Shown: positions 29,301 to 37,434 of the stretch, piece by piece
Position numbering within the stretch: position 1 is the stretch's first letter
Layout: every line of letters begins with the position of its first letter
Source: a virus
DNA: 64,000 bases
Reading direction: 5' to 3' (one strand)
IMG/VR virus record: IMGVR_UViG_3300032331_001791
Location: 1 to 64,000 of that record
The notes under the pieces: model-generated
What the model saw: only the letters and a program-made list of their open reading frames with translations
What the model was told of the DNA's origin: nothing
Databases searched by the model: none
Translations under genes and position numbers: made by a program

Positions 29301-29913
29301 ATCTTTAACAAATAATGCTGGAATTGCAATCTCTGGAATAACCGTTACAGGAATTCAATATGGAACAAGTTCTACAACACATTATAAAAATAATGGAATG
29401 TTTAGAATTTACTTCTCACCAAATCCTGCTTGTAAGTATTTACAACATGATATAAGTGGTTATGCTTATGGCCCTAAGTACTGGAACTTGAGTGGATCTC
29501 CAACTAATTCCTTCTCAGGAACAGGCATCATCTATCAAATCTTTGCTCAGGGATATAATTTATCAGCACCAGTATCAGCAATAAATACTTATGGTGATGT
29601 AAGTGCTTATTATCCGCAACTACTAAAATTGAGCAGAGATGCGGATGGTGATGGAATTCCAGATACTATGCACCCATCAGGGTTCTATTATTGTACAGAA
29701 TTCTTACCTGATAATCCAACTCAAGTTATTCTAGATGAATCGGCGGCATATGTATTTGCAAATGCTAGAAATGCTTCGCTAGGATCTTCTGGAAGACCTA
29801 GAAGAGTTTCAATTTATACCGCTGGCTCTACTCCAGCTACTGGAGAGAGTAATGACGGGGATGTAGTAGGATTTATATCTACTAATGTATTTGATTTAAA
29901 GAGAAATAACTAA
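26365..29913 (+). CDS. Large peripheral baseplate/fibre protein with beta-helix and Ca-binding loop
   Basis: 1182 residues. The N-terminus has FYNWEQDNLPVYDLEERTYELWE (about 33-55), a motif repeated in the next gene product. The middle (about 95-560) has the look of a right-handed beta-helix: many short strands in a ladder of N, S and V-rich turns, as in pectate-lyase-type fibre proteins. Close to the end DADGDGIPDTM is a thrombospondin-type-3/dockerin-like calcium-binding loop. Probably a fibre or an outer baseplate piece. A short G+C-rich patch lies near 28.56-28.62 kb. Confidence 0.7.
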   Translation: MAFNINDIYTSSGSAKLYNSWTPTVAKFDTSSFYNWEQDNLPVYDLEERTYELWEYNGFTTSSVPGIALTVSADAPAASLLANRNIFTTVSAAIAALPRVIRCPILIEVCNYGDMGKLELHDFQIMERGSLEIINRTYSTVYDDNISTSVSATAQLVTSPIAGHTLIRRITSSDLSSTLISTSAVNLGVPVFSSTAGTRFSSVNSFLYQSVPLKKGCLSVGIKNSSTLTTTANTFIFVPYETAYAAADSVTSLDFSSIDEFNGVSMARDAAVTGSPVLGAVYGNNFKQISVKNCSGKIYIRNFCVIGDTRSYAGLDNGIEVVNADVVLENCAAVNALVNGFYFSNSKVILSRMAFAYRNYYLTAASTRSSNQSCGFRAVNSEVTLSSLPGGSSTTARDYQTSGSNAFFCASRNKIGFLLENSVLNGGLSRVVAAEKNKSSLALEINEEYGLRAINSQINIRGLLDVYENKVGIDLLNSVLLAEELTCEFNQKEGLRAKNSTIISNEYLKTLVATIDNDSRAQVQFYFNGQHLNLDNSTFNFKKTTNNPTVHGGMTFKYNVGLSYTGDSGNKFPVPGIRLVNNSKAELIHSQHLAPQAYCGTNVYSYGRLISADSNSTVSLYGTGAHCTVVRGPEDFLRQKYMAAISGKNGSVVNLFGPTVISQAGVDVLVEDNSTLNISPPVDSNTGLYDVSGFNLSTQGNQTAVELHSTRACLVANNNSVINMENIGANNVNWSRGPLGQIANNNAQTDLSDLTGELSNYIVYGKVHFYPNPYDAGAVATGGFDGMADPGTSPQFALDSGTQTLSYISTSPTRGGVCVRALGNSTVNAHNVNFGPGPNTGPLDGLYYDASGSTCNQLMIWNIADDSKLRASLLSVSSVYGADSPYYGPPSVYVSSNTYGQNATGTNVTYGAPIGTPDTGSLSVLDSFGAGGSSVATAWKPLSGTTINSPFDYFFPIKLLQASSLSALDSTLNKSVLASSLTNNAGIAISGITVTGIQYGTSSTTHYKNNGMFRIYFSPNPACKYLQHDISGYAYGPKYWNLSGSPTNSFSGTGIIYQIFAQGYNLSAPVSAINTYGDVSAYYPQLLKLSRDADGDGIPDTMHPSGFYYCTEFLPDNPTQVILDESAAYVFANARNASLGSSGRPRRVSIYTAGSTPATGESNDGDVVGFISTNVFDLKRNN

Positions 29914-29915
29914 TT

Positions 29916-32399
29916 ATGGCTAATTATACTTTTGCAGATAGTTCCTATAGATTTATAAATCCAATCAGATATTATAAGGCTAATGATCCTTACTATTTTG
30001 AAGTGGATAATATTCCAATCAAACAATTGGAAGAAAATTGCTTGTGGTTAAGAGATCAATTAACTAAAGCTTTAGGGGATAGAGCAAGCGGAGAATCATT
30101 AGGAATTAAAAGAAAAGATTTAGATGAGTTAAGACCATATGCAACTGGTAGTGATAGAACTATCAGAGTTAAACCAGGGAGATTTACAGCTAGAATAAAT
30201 GATATTGGAAAAAGTCCTTTAGCTTTATATGAAAAACTTGCTGGGGATAATCTACAAGATACTGAATTATACAAACTTTTTGGAGCTAATGATTCTGCTG
30301 ATTCTAGAAATGATGCAGTTTTAGCAGCACTAACAAAACTAAAATCTAGCACTTCTACAAATGCTCTTTCAATGAATGGTTTAACAGAAAGAGCATTTAC
30401 TTGGGCAGTTAAAGATACAAGTAAACCATCTGATTTTGCTGGTCTAACTTCAGATCTTTTAGAATATACTGGACTAAATGCAAATTCAAATATAGGTCCT
30501 TTCATATATGCTCAAGTAATATTACCTTGGGCAATGTCAATAGGAACAGGATCAAGTTACTATGGTGTTGCTGCAACTTATGATGAGACAAGTCCTCAAG
30601 TTGGCTTTAGTAGACTCCCATTATTGGAAAGTGAATTTATAAAGAGATGGAGAGGAGTTGCTAGAACAGCTATTGTGGATGTTCCTGAAGAGTTAACTGT
30701 TGATGTTCCAGAGTTTAGTGCAGATGATTTTTATTACATAGATGAGAACGGAACTAGAGTAACTTTATCAGCACAAAGTAGAATAGATTTAGTATTTATT
30801 TATTCAAAATCAGTTGATACTTCAGCTACTACTGTTTATAAAAATGGAGCAGTTACACAGATAACGGCCCCAGCACTTGGAATTGTTCGTGGAGCAGGAA
30901 TAGGACCTAAGTTTCAACAAACTTCTTCTAGAGCAAACCAAACAGGATTAGACGGAAATGGTAATCCAATGATAATGGCTAGTGTTGGGGATTCCCAAAT
31001 GGCTAACAGTGGGTTTACACAATCATTAACAGGAACAGAGCAGACAGAAACTATGAAGGGATCATTCCCTTCTCCAGATGATTTACTGAACTTATCCCCT
31101 TTATTATGTAATGAATTAGAAGAAAACGCTGTTGAGTTAGTAGGGCAGTCTATTCTTCCTGTGGCTTATGTTTTTGTGAGATCAGTTCCTACAACAATAG
31201 CAGGAACAGAGGTTATAGATTCTGATGATGTTATTGATATTAGACCATTCTTTAGAACTGCTGAATTAAGTTATAATGAAAGAGCAGGAATTGCTGCTGC
31301 TGTTCCTCAACTATCTTTAGCAAATCCTGCTGTTGGAAGAGCAGAACTTGACAAAGAACTCTGGAGAGTGACTGGCTATGTTGATACAAGAGTAAATGAA
31401 CTTTTAAATCAAAATAATAGTAATGGGGCAGTTAGTTTTCTAAATAGCCCTAGAGTTGCAGCAACTGGATATGTTTTTGGTGGATATAATTATGGTCCTG
31501 AAGCTGTTCTATTAAAATTCTATAAAGATAAGTTCGCCTCAAATACGGATACAAGAGATGATTCAATATCTTATATTAAGAATTTTATTATATCAAAGTA
31601 TGGATACGGAAATGCATCTTTAACACCGATAGCAATTCCAAATTATCCAGACTGGGATATTGCTGAATGGTGTAAAATAAATACAACTATGGGATCAAAA
31701 GGTCTTTATCCAAATGACAGAATAACTCCAGTAGTATCCCATGAAACTGGTTCTGTAGATGAATTTATTAAAGCTGGCTCTTCTAAAGTTGTAAGCCTTC
31801 CTGGAGTTGTAGAGTCTTATTCATGGTTATCAAGTGATTCTCAGAAAAGATTTACAAATACAGAAGTTACTAATAGTGGAGAGCACGGGCAACATAAAGT
31901 ATCGTTCTACTATGTTTCAAAGAAAATAAAATTTACTCGTCCAGCATGGATGCTTGATTATCATGTCGATATAGAACTAGTAAATTCTATGTATTTGACA
32001 GATAGAGGAGCAAGTTTAGATAATGGGGCTGGTAATAATTCTGCTGCATATACTGGAATGTGGGTTGAAAAAGGTGCGTCTGAATTTACAGTATATGTAG
32101 CTTTCTCTGCTAGAGATTATAAAAATTCAACAGGAGCGCAAGCTTCTTTGCTTCCTGTAAATAATAGAGAAAGCGAAAACTTTGCAAGTTTCTTAGTTTT
32201 AGTAAGGGACATATTAACCTCTGAAACAGCAGCAGAAACTGAATGTGGTGCTGGATTCTTAGGTAATGTTAGAGTTGGAAAATGTACTTATCCAACAATA
32301 AAGTGGAAATTAACTGCAATACCTAGAGATGGGGCTGGAGATTTCCATTATACAAATTTAAATTCAGAAAATCCAACGATTACTTTACAAGGAGGCTAA
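29916..32399 (+). CDS. Large peripheral baseplate protein sharing the DN-I/L-P docking motif
   Basis: 827 residues. It begins with a beta region and YYFEVDNIPIKQLEENCLWLRDQL (about 27-50), which parallels WEQDNLPVYDLEERTYELWE in the previous gene product. The motif probably attaches both proteins to the same baseplate site. The C-terminal third (for example RPAWMLDYHVDIELVNSMYL) is beta-rich. No enzymatic motif is seen. It might fill the place of T4 gp8 or gp10, which are also wedge-bound, but there is no sequence match that I can defend. Confidence 0.65.
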   Translation: MANYTFADSSYRFINPIRYYKANDPYYFEVDNIPIKQLEENCLWLRDQLTKALGDRASGESLGIKRKDLDELRPYATGSDRTIRVKPGRFTARINDIGKSPLALYEKLAGDNLQDTELYKLFGANDSADSRNDAVLAALTKLKSSTSTNALSMNGLTERAFTWAVKDTSKPSDFAGLTSDLLEYTGLNANSNIGPFIYAQVILPWAMSIGTGSSYYGVAATYDETSPQVGFSRLPLLESEFIKRWRGVARTAIVDVPEELTVDVPEFSADDFYYIDENGTRVTLSAQSRIDLVFIYSKSVDTSATTVYKNGAVTQITAPALGIVRGAGIGPKFQQTSSRANQTGLDGNGNPMIMASVGDSQMANSGFTQSLTGTEQTETMKGSFPSPDDLLNLSPLLCNELEENAVELVGQSILPVAYVFVRSVPTTIAGTEVIDSDDVIDIRPFFRTAELSYNERAGIAAAVPQLSLANPAVGRAELDKELWRVTGYVDTRVNELLNQNNSNGAVSFLNSPRVAATGYVFGGYNYGPEAVLLKFYKDKFASNTDTRDDSISYIKNFIISKYGYGNASLTPIAIPNYPDWDIAEWCKINTTMGSKGLYPNDRITPVVSHETGSVDEFIKAGSSKVVSLPGVVESYSWLSSDSQKRFTNTEVTNSGEHGQHKVSFYYVSKKIKFTRPAWMLDYHVDIELVNSMYLTDRGASLDNGAGNNSAAYTGMWVEKGASEFTVYVAFSARDYKNSTGAQASLLPVNNRESENFASFLVLVRDILTSETAAETECGAGFLGNVRVGKCTYPTIKWKLTAIPRDGAGDFHYTNLNSENPTITLQGG

Positions 32400-32405
32400 T
32401 AGCCT

Positions 32406-35400
32406 TTGGCAATTAATCCATCGTTTAACTGTGGCTACTTTGCTCCAGGTGATGGGCAAAGAATAGATCCACCTCCACCTGGAGGAGGGAGAAGACAGCC
32501 CCATGTAAGCCATAGGGAAAGAACGGACCCAAGAAGAACTCCAGGGGGTCCTATAATGCCCAGACCACCTGATGATGATAAGGGTGGAGGTAATCCAGAA
32601 AAGTTGTGCGTATATCCTAGTTGGACTTGTAATAGAAGACCTATCACTCAACCTTGGGATGATTCTTTTAATTGTACTGTAACTGGTATTAATGGGTTTG
32701 TTAGATTATGTAAATGTGCTTATACAGAAAAAACTTGGTGTAGTTACAAAGCAATAGAGGGACCATGTGATAATCCCCCTACTCTCGTCCCACCAGTTTA
32801 TGATGATTTATCAAAGTGTTTCCAGAATTGTAAACCTAATAAAATTTTTGACTGTGATAGAAATCCAAGAACTTTAGAACCTAATCCAGGCAATCCTACT
32901 ACTCCAAGTCCTGGTGGACCTTCTACTGGACCAAGCACATTTATTTTAATTCATGTGTGCAAGAAAAATCCAGGAACTGGTTATATAAATGCAGACTGCC
33001 CTCCCCCAGATCCTGGACAAATAGATTTATGTATTCGTTGTAGAAGACGAATAATAACTGTAGCTCGTTGTACAACTGAAGCTAGAACTGTAGATTTTGG
33101 GGAACAATATCAGTTTGGTCCTGGGGAATATGAATATGATTGGCAATGTACTGCTCAATGCAGACCAGAATTCGGACCATTAGAGTGTGAGTGGAGAAGT
33201 GTCACTGTTGATCCTAATAATCCAGCAGGTCCTTTTACACCAACTCCTGGAGGTGGAGGAGGTGGAATAACTCCAACCAATCCAAGTAACCCAGCAGGAC
33301 CCTTTACACCAACTCCAGGGGGAAGTGGTGGGAGTACAACCCCTACTAATCCAAGTAATCCAGCGGGAGGCTTGACTGGAACTGGTCCTCAAAGTGGAAG
33401 TCCAAGCAGAAGTAGAGAATGTACTATTGATATATGGACTTGTTTAAGAACTCCAATAGTTCCACCAAAAAGAATTTTTACTGGATGTCCAAGTTATTGT
33501 GTATGTACTATTTCAGAAAATACACAATGTGTTCAAAATTATCCTACAGGTAGACCAAAAAAATTAACTTGTCTACCTAATGAAACCTGTGATCAATGTA
33601 GAAATAGATACACTTTTGCATTAGGAGAATATAAAAGTCCAAGTCAATGTCAATCTAATTGTACTACTAGAGTTGAGACTGATTGCGGAAGTGTAATTCC
33701 AGATGTAAATGAACCAGGAGGAGGAGCTACTGGAACAGGAGAAGGAAATGGTAATGGTGGAGGGGGAATAATTATTCCAGGAGGAGCAGATACTCCAGGA
33801 GGTCTTACTTCAAGGCCCCCAAATTCTAATGGAGGAGGAATAATTTCAGGTAGAGTTATTACTGGACAAAGCAATAATTTCCCAGGGTTTTCTCCAGCTA
33901 ACCAAAATTCTAATAGAACTAGAGTACCTAATAGAAACACTTATTCAGGTGGACTATCTGATTTAGAGCCACCATCAGAACCTCAAGTTAGAGTTTATTT
34001 TAAATGTGTAAAAACTCCTCCTACTTCACCACAGACAGTACCTTGTGTAAATCCAAGAACAAAACAAAGAACTTGTCAATGCCCAATACTTTCTAAGGCT
34101 TCATGTACCCAAGAAGTAGTCATACAAAATTTAGATGGTACTTTCCCCCCTCCAACATTACCCTATGATTCTTTCTCAACAGACAGTGACTCTGTTTGTA
34201 ATGGGTGTGTGGATATAATTGGTGATTGCCCACTTGGGGCTATAACAGGCCCAACACAATTTGAAGAGCCTAATCAACCTAATAATGGAGGATCAACAGG
34301 GGGAACAGTCACACTTCCTGGAGGAACTGCTACTGGAACTGGGACATCTTTAGATCCTTTTGGTGAACTAATCATATCAGAAGAGCTAACACAAAACGAA
34401 ACTTTAGCCATAAACCAAGACTTTGATACTTCAATTTTATTTATGGATGCTGCTCCTTTTGATGGAAATATAGTAGCTAATGATAAATATTATTTAGATA
34501 TTTTTGGGCCTTATGTTCACAGAAGCATTCTTTATATTTTTGAGAAAGTTACTTCAAATGAGAATTGGGATTCCTTACCTTTATCTGATTTAACTTATGA
34601 TAACATAGAAAAAAGTTTAAACACAGAATTTTTAGATGCTATAAAAAATATTAAAGACTTAGATAATAAAAAAATACCTCATTATTATTTCCTAGATGTA
34701 ATAAAATCAAAATTAGTAAATGGTGAATTAGATTCTATTGATGCTGCTCACTTAAAAACATTAGCTAGTCAAGAGCTTTTAGATCTAAGAATTCCAACAA
34801 AAACTAATAATGATCAATTAAACATTTTAAAAGCTTTTGCATATTTAGAACAAAGATTAATTCCATTAGATCCTACTGTTGCTGCTGGGAGAACTAGAAA
34901 CTCTTCAATAGTTCCTTTATTTAAAACTTTTGCCACTGATTTAGAAAAAGCTATACCTGTTCGTATAGACGGAATAGATTATAAAGTTTATATTGATGAT
35001 AATGATACAGTTATTGGAAGAGCAGGATATAAGATAACTGATGGTGATTATGTAACCATAGGAACAGGTGCAGTCAGAAAAAGATTATATCTCTCAACAG
35101 AAAAAGATCATGCGTATGTCATAACTCCTTTTGATAAATTAGTTGCTTTAAATTTATTAGGAGGAGACCCAACAACTACACTATCAACTTCTAGTAATTA
35201 TTCTGGATTAGTAGAATTTACTTATGACCTAAGTACTCCCAGAGAAGACTTTTATTTCTTAAAGTTAGTAACTGATACTGTTTCTACTGCAAAGAAAACT
35301 CCATATATAGATACCACTATGGCTAGATATGATCTGCAAAAAGCAAGTACAGATGCAGATTTTTCAGCTATAAACGAGTATATAAAATTTAAATCTAATC

Positions 35401-36236
35401 ACGAAATTTATCATATTGCATATGATGATGTATTCTTAGATCATATGCTTAATAGTAGTAGTGTTTATCTTATGCAAGATGATGTTCGTTTTGATGGAAA
35501 TGCTAGAAAAACAAATAAGTCGGTTCCATTACTTGTTCGTCAAATGCCTTGGTATATAATATTATTTCCAACAGATAGACAAGATATGAATACTTTCTTA
35601 GGTAAATCTAAGATAACTACATTTAGGACTGGAAATAGTGGTATAGTAGAAAGAAGTTTAGTTTTCTCTTATCCTCTGAATAGAGACTTCTTTAATCCAA
35701 GTTTAGATTTACCACAATTTGTAAGTTATAAATTAAGTTTCCCAAATGAAAATGTGTATGGTGGATTAGATATACAAAGTAGAGAAATGTTTTTAGATAA
35801 GAATAATCCTATATTTAAAACTGGATATAAGGGTGATCAACCAATTCCAAGAAAGAAATCTGGATTAAGAATTGCTTACGATATAATACAAGAATTAACA
35901 AACAATTATATCGTTGATCGAGGAGTAACAACCTTTGATGTTTTCTCAAGAATGAACTTTGCTCAATTTAATAGTTTTAGTACAAATTTAAGTGAGGGGG
36001 TATTTGAACAAATTAAATCTGGAGCATTTGGATCTAGAATGTATAGCGTAACTAAATATTCAGGTGACCCATTCTTATTTAAAACTGCTTTAGTTCGTAG
36101 AAGAGCAAGCGGGGCTGCTACAGATAATTTTAGACAAATTAAATCTACAAATACAGGTTATTATGTAGATCCCCCAACACTTACTGAAAAATCAAAATTA
36201 ATTATATCTAGAAATTCTAGACCGTTGAGGACCTAA
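32406..36236 (+). CDS. Cysteine-rich modular virion protein with Pro/Gly linkers
   Basis: 1276 residues from a TTG start at 32406, with GGAGG 11 bp upstream. The first half contains four cysteine modules (around 32.60-32.87, 32.95-33.20, 33.42-33.69 and 34.00-34.25 kb) that share the spacing C-x12-14-C-x3-11-C-x1-2-C-x7-9-C ... C-x2-3-C-x6-8-C. They are separated by Pro/Gly/Asn/Thr-rich linkers. After about residue 650 the protein changes to an ordinary globular or filamentous region without cysteine clusters. The modules could be disulfide knots, formed outside the cell after lysis, or zinc sites. Position between large baseplate proteins and the PAAR tip makes a virion role nearly certain; a host-surface role is inference. 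Confidence 0.75.
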   Translation: MAINPSFNCGYFAPGDGQRIDPPPPGGGRRQPHVSHRERTDPRRTPGGPIMPRPPDDDKGGGNPEKLCVYPSWTCNRRPITQPWDDSFNCTVTGINGFVRLCKCAYTEKTWCSYKAIEGPCDNPPTLVPPVYDDLSKCFQNCKPNKIFDCDRNPRTLEPNPGNPTTPSPGGPSTGPSTFILIHVCKKNPGTGYINADCPPPDPGQIDLCIRCRRRIITVARCTTEARTVDFGEQYQFGPGEYEYDWQCTAQCRPEFGPLECEWRSVTVDPNNPAGPFTPTPGGGGGGITPTNPSNPAGPFTPTPGGSGGSTTPTNPSNPAGGLTGTGPQSGSPSRSRECTIDIWTCLRTPIVPPKRIFTGCPSYCVCTISENTQCVQNYPTGRPKKLTCLPNETCDQCRNRYTFALGEYKSPSQCQSNCTTRVETDCGSVIPDVNEPGGGATGTGEGNGNGGGGIIIPGGADTPGGLTSRPPNSNGGGIISGRVITGQSNNFPGFSPANQNSNRTRVPNRNTYSGGLSDLEPPSEPQVRVYFKCVKTPPTSPQTVPCVNPRTKQRTCQCPILSKASCTQEVVIQNLDGTFPPPTLPYDSFSTDSDSVCNGCVDIIGDCPLGAITGPTQFEEPNQPNNGGSTGGTVTLPGGTATGTGTSLDPFGELIISEELTQNETLAINQDFDTSILFMDAAPFDGNIVANDKYYLDIFGPYVHRSILYIFEKVTSNENWDSLPLSDLTYDNIEKSLNTEFLDAIKNIKDLDNKKIPHYYFLDVIKSKLVNGELDSIDAAHLKTLASQELLDLRIPTKTNNDQLNILKAFAYLEQRLIPLDPTVAAGRTRNSSIVPLFKTFATDLEKAIPVRIDGIDYKVYIDDNDTVIGRAGYKITDGDYVTIGTGAVRKRLYLSTEKDHAYVITPFDKLVALNLLGGDPTTTLSTSSNYSGLVEFTYDLSTPREDFYFLKLVTDTVSTAKKTPYIDTTMARYDLQKASTDADFSAINEYIKFKSNHEIYHIAYDDVFLDHMLNSSSVYLMQDDVRFDGNARKTNKSVPLLVRQMPWYIILFPTDRQDMNTFLGKSKITTFRTGNSGIVERSLVFSYPLNRDFFNPSLDLPQFVSYKLSFPNENVYGGLDIQSREMFLDKNNPIFKTGYKGDQPIPRKKSGLRIAYDIIQELTNNYIVDRGVTTFDVFSRMNFAQFNSFSTNLSEGVFEQIKSGAFGSRMYSVTKYSGDPFLFKTALVRRRASGAATDNFRQIKSTNTGYYVDPPTLTEKSKLIISRNSRPLRT
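33218..33370 (+). repeat. Tandem Pro/Gly linker repeat
   Basis: Two and a half copies of a unit of about 23 codons, NPAGPFTPTPGG plus a Gly/Ser run plus TPTNPS, lie between cysteine modules 2 and 3. DNA copies differ mainly at third positions, so this is an older, diverged duplication rather than a fresh slippage product. Confidence 0.75.
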
Positions 36237-36238
36237 TT

Positions 36239-36808
36239 ATGCCAGGAGCAATGAGAATAAATGACAGTTCTGTTGGTATTGTTGAAGCTTTTTATCCTAG
36301 CCCAGCTACTGGAGGTAGTCCTAATGTCAAAATAAATACAAGGTTTGCTATGAGAGTAAATGACTCATATGAAGACCATATTCATTTACCACCATTAGGA
36401 ACTGTGCATACGGGTAGAGTTGCAGAAACAGGAAGTAGCACAGTTAGAATCAATGGATCCCCTGCCCATAGAGAGTTAGACCTAATAGGAGGAGGAAGAA
36501 GTTATACTGTCATACGAGAAGATGTACAAGAATTATGTGGTCAACAAAGACCTGGGTTTATAAGTTGGACTGCGCTTCCAGGTGGACCTTGTTATGTAAT
36601 TCAAAATGGAACAACAATTATTGATGATGATTGTTGTGCAACCCAAATAAATACTTATCAAGATCTTTATTTTGAACCTTGTAATGATATAGCTTTACAA
36701 GGTTCAAATAATGTTTTTATTGGGGGAAGTCCCACATCTCCAGGACAAAGCACTGGATCTGAGTTAATCTCTTCCACTTTATTAAGTACTCAAATAGTAG
36801 GAAGTTAA
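36239..36808 (+). CDS. PAAR-domain spike tip protein
   Basis: 189 residues. PAAR features: short, Gly-rich strands with repeats such as GSSTVRINGSPAHRELDLIGGG (about 66-87) and a second copy-like GSNNVFIGGSP (about 154-164), with several histidines (EDHIHLPP, TVHTG, PAHRE) able to bind the metal at the cone tip. PAAR proteins sharpen the spike of contractile tails and type VI secretion systems; T4 gp5.4 is the counterpart. It caps the gp5-like spike encoded 21 kb upstream. An odd Cys pair, DDDCC, interrupts the domain. Last gene of the tail block before a 93 bp gap. Confidence 0.82.
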   Translation: MPGAMRINDSSVGIVEAFYPSPATGGSPNVKINTRFAMRVNDSYEDHIHLPPLGTVHTGRVAETGSSTVRINGSPAHRELDLIGGGRSYTVIREDVQELCGQQRPGFISWTALPGGPCYVIQNGTTIIDDDCCATQINTYQDLYFEPCNDIALQGSNNVFIGGSPTSPGQSTGSELISSTLLSTQIVGS

Positions 36809-36901
36809 TTTTAATTGAACAAAAAAATAAAAAAAATCAATATTTTTAATTGATCACCTACATATTTTTAGAGTTTAAAAAACTTTATTTGGAGAAAATT
36901 T
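36809..36901. other. Intergenic gap between tail and head blocks
   Basis: 93 bp, about 80 percent A+T. It holds two copies of TTTTAATTGA (about 36809-36818 and 36846-36853 region) and a weak hairpin (ATCAAT 36836-36841 with ATTGAT 36849-36854). There is no clear terminator, and no CTATAATA element. GGAGA at about 36891-36895 serves the next gene. It is the best place for a head-operon promoter, but none can be assigned with confidence. Confidence 0.4.
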
Positions 36902-37423
36902 ATGAACCATATTAAACTTAATGACGATTATCGTCGTATGTTGTTAGAATCAGCCTCATGGGGTAAGGTTGGTGTTGATGTTGTACCCCAAGAACAAGAG
37001 CAAGATCAAGTTGAAGAAGAAGGTGAAGAGCAGGAGATTTCTGAAGAGGCTGATGTTCATGTTTGCCCTCTTTGTGTTTCTCCTCTAGAAGAAGAGCTTG
37101 ATCGTGATAGAATCCTAGAGCACCTAGAAATAGTTGCTAATATTCTAGACCGTCTTGAACAAATCAATGAAAGCGAAGAGGCTGATTTAGAAGAAATCAT
37201 TTCTCAAGCTGTTGATGAAGTTCTACTTGAAAATGAAGTAGAAGAAGAAGGCGAAGAGGAATATATCGCTGAAGAAGAAACCGAAGAAGAAGAAACCGAA
37301 GAAGAAGAGGTTGTCGAAGAGGCTTACGGCAAAAAAGGAAAAATGCCTAAAGGACTAATGCCTAAGGGTAAGATGCCAAAAGGTAAGATGCCAAAAGGTA
37401 AGATGCCAAAAGGATCTTGCTGA
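36902..37423 (+). CDS. Acidic prohead core protein (gp67-like) with KGKMPKG tail
   Basis: 173 residues. A short basic/hydrophobic start with MLLES (a gp21-type LLE-S site at residue 16) leads into a very acidic Glu-rich body, interrupted by a lone CPLC. The protein ends in an abruptly basic tail of repeated K-G-K-M-P units. T4 gp67 is a small acidic core protein at the same place, ahead of gp21. The acid/base split would let it interact both with the core and with DNA or the shell. It uses CGT arginine codons, like gp23 and unlike the tail genes, suggesting high expression. Confidence 0.65.
   Translation: MNHIKLNDDYRRMLLESASWGKVGVDVVPQEQEQDQVEEEGEEQEISEEADVHVCPLCVSPLEEELDRDRILEHLEIVANILDRLEQINESEEADLEEIISQAVDEVLLENEVEEEGEEEYIAEEETEEEETEEEEVVEEAYGKKGKMPKGLMPKGKMPKGKMPKGKMPKGSC
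37337..37416 (+). repeat. Repeat encoding the KMPKG tail
   Basis: Three perfect tandem copies of the 15-mer ggtaagatgccaaaa (37367-37411), preceded by two degenerate copies. In frame it gives G-K-M-P-K repeats. Identical copies suggest recent expansion and possible length variation between related phages. Confidence 0.9.
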
Positions 37424-37434
37424 TTTAAAAATTT

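Noticed and set aside
32435-33940. Long open frames on the minus strand across the cysteine-rich gene
   Set aside because: They are Pro/Gly/Ser shadows of the Gly/Pro-rich plus-strand coding sequence, lack ribosome sites and have no family resemblance.
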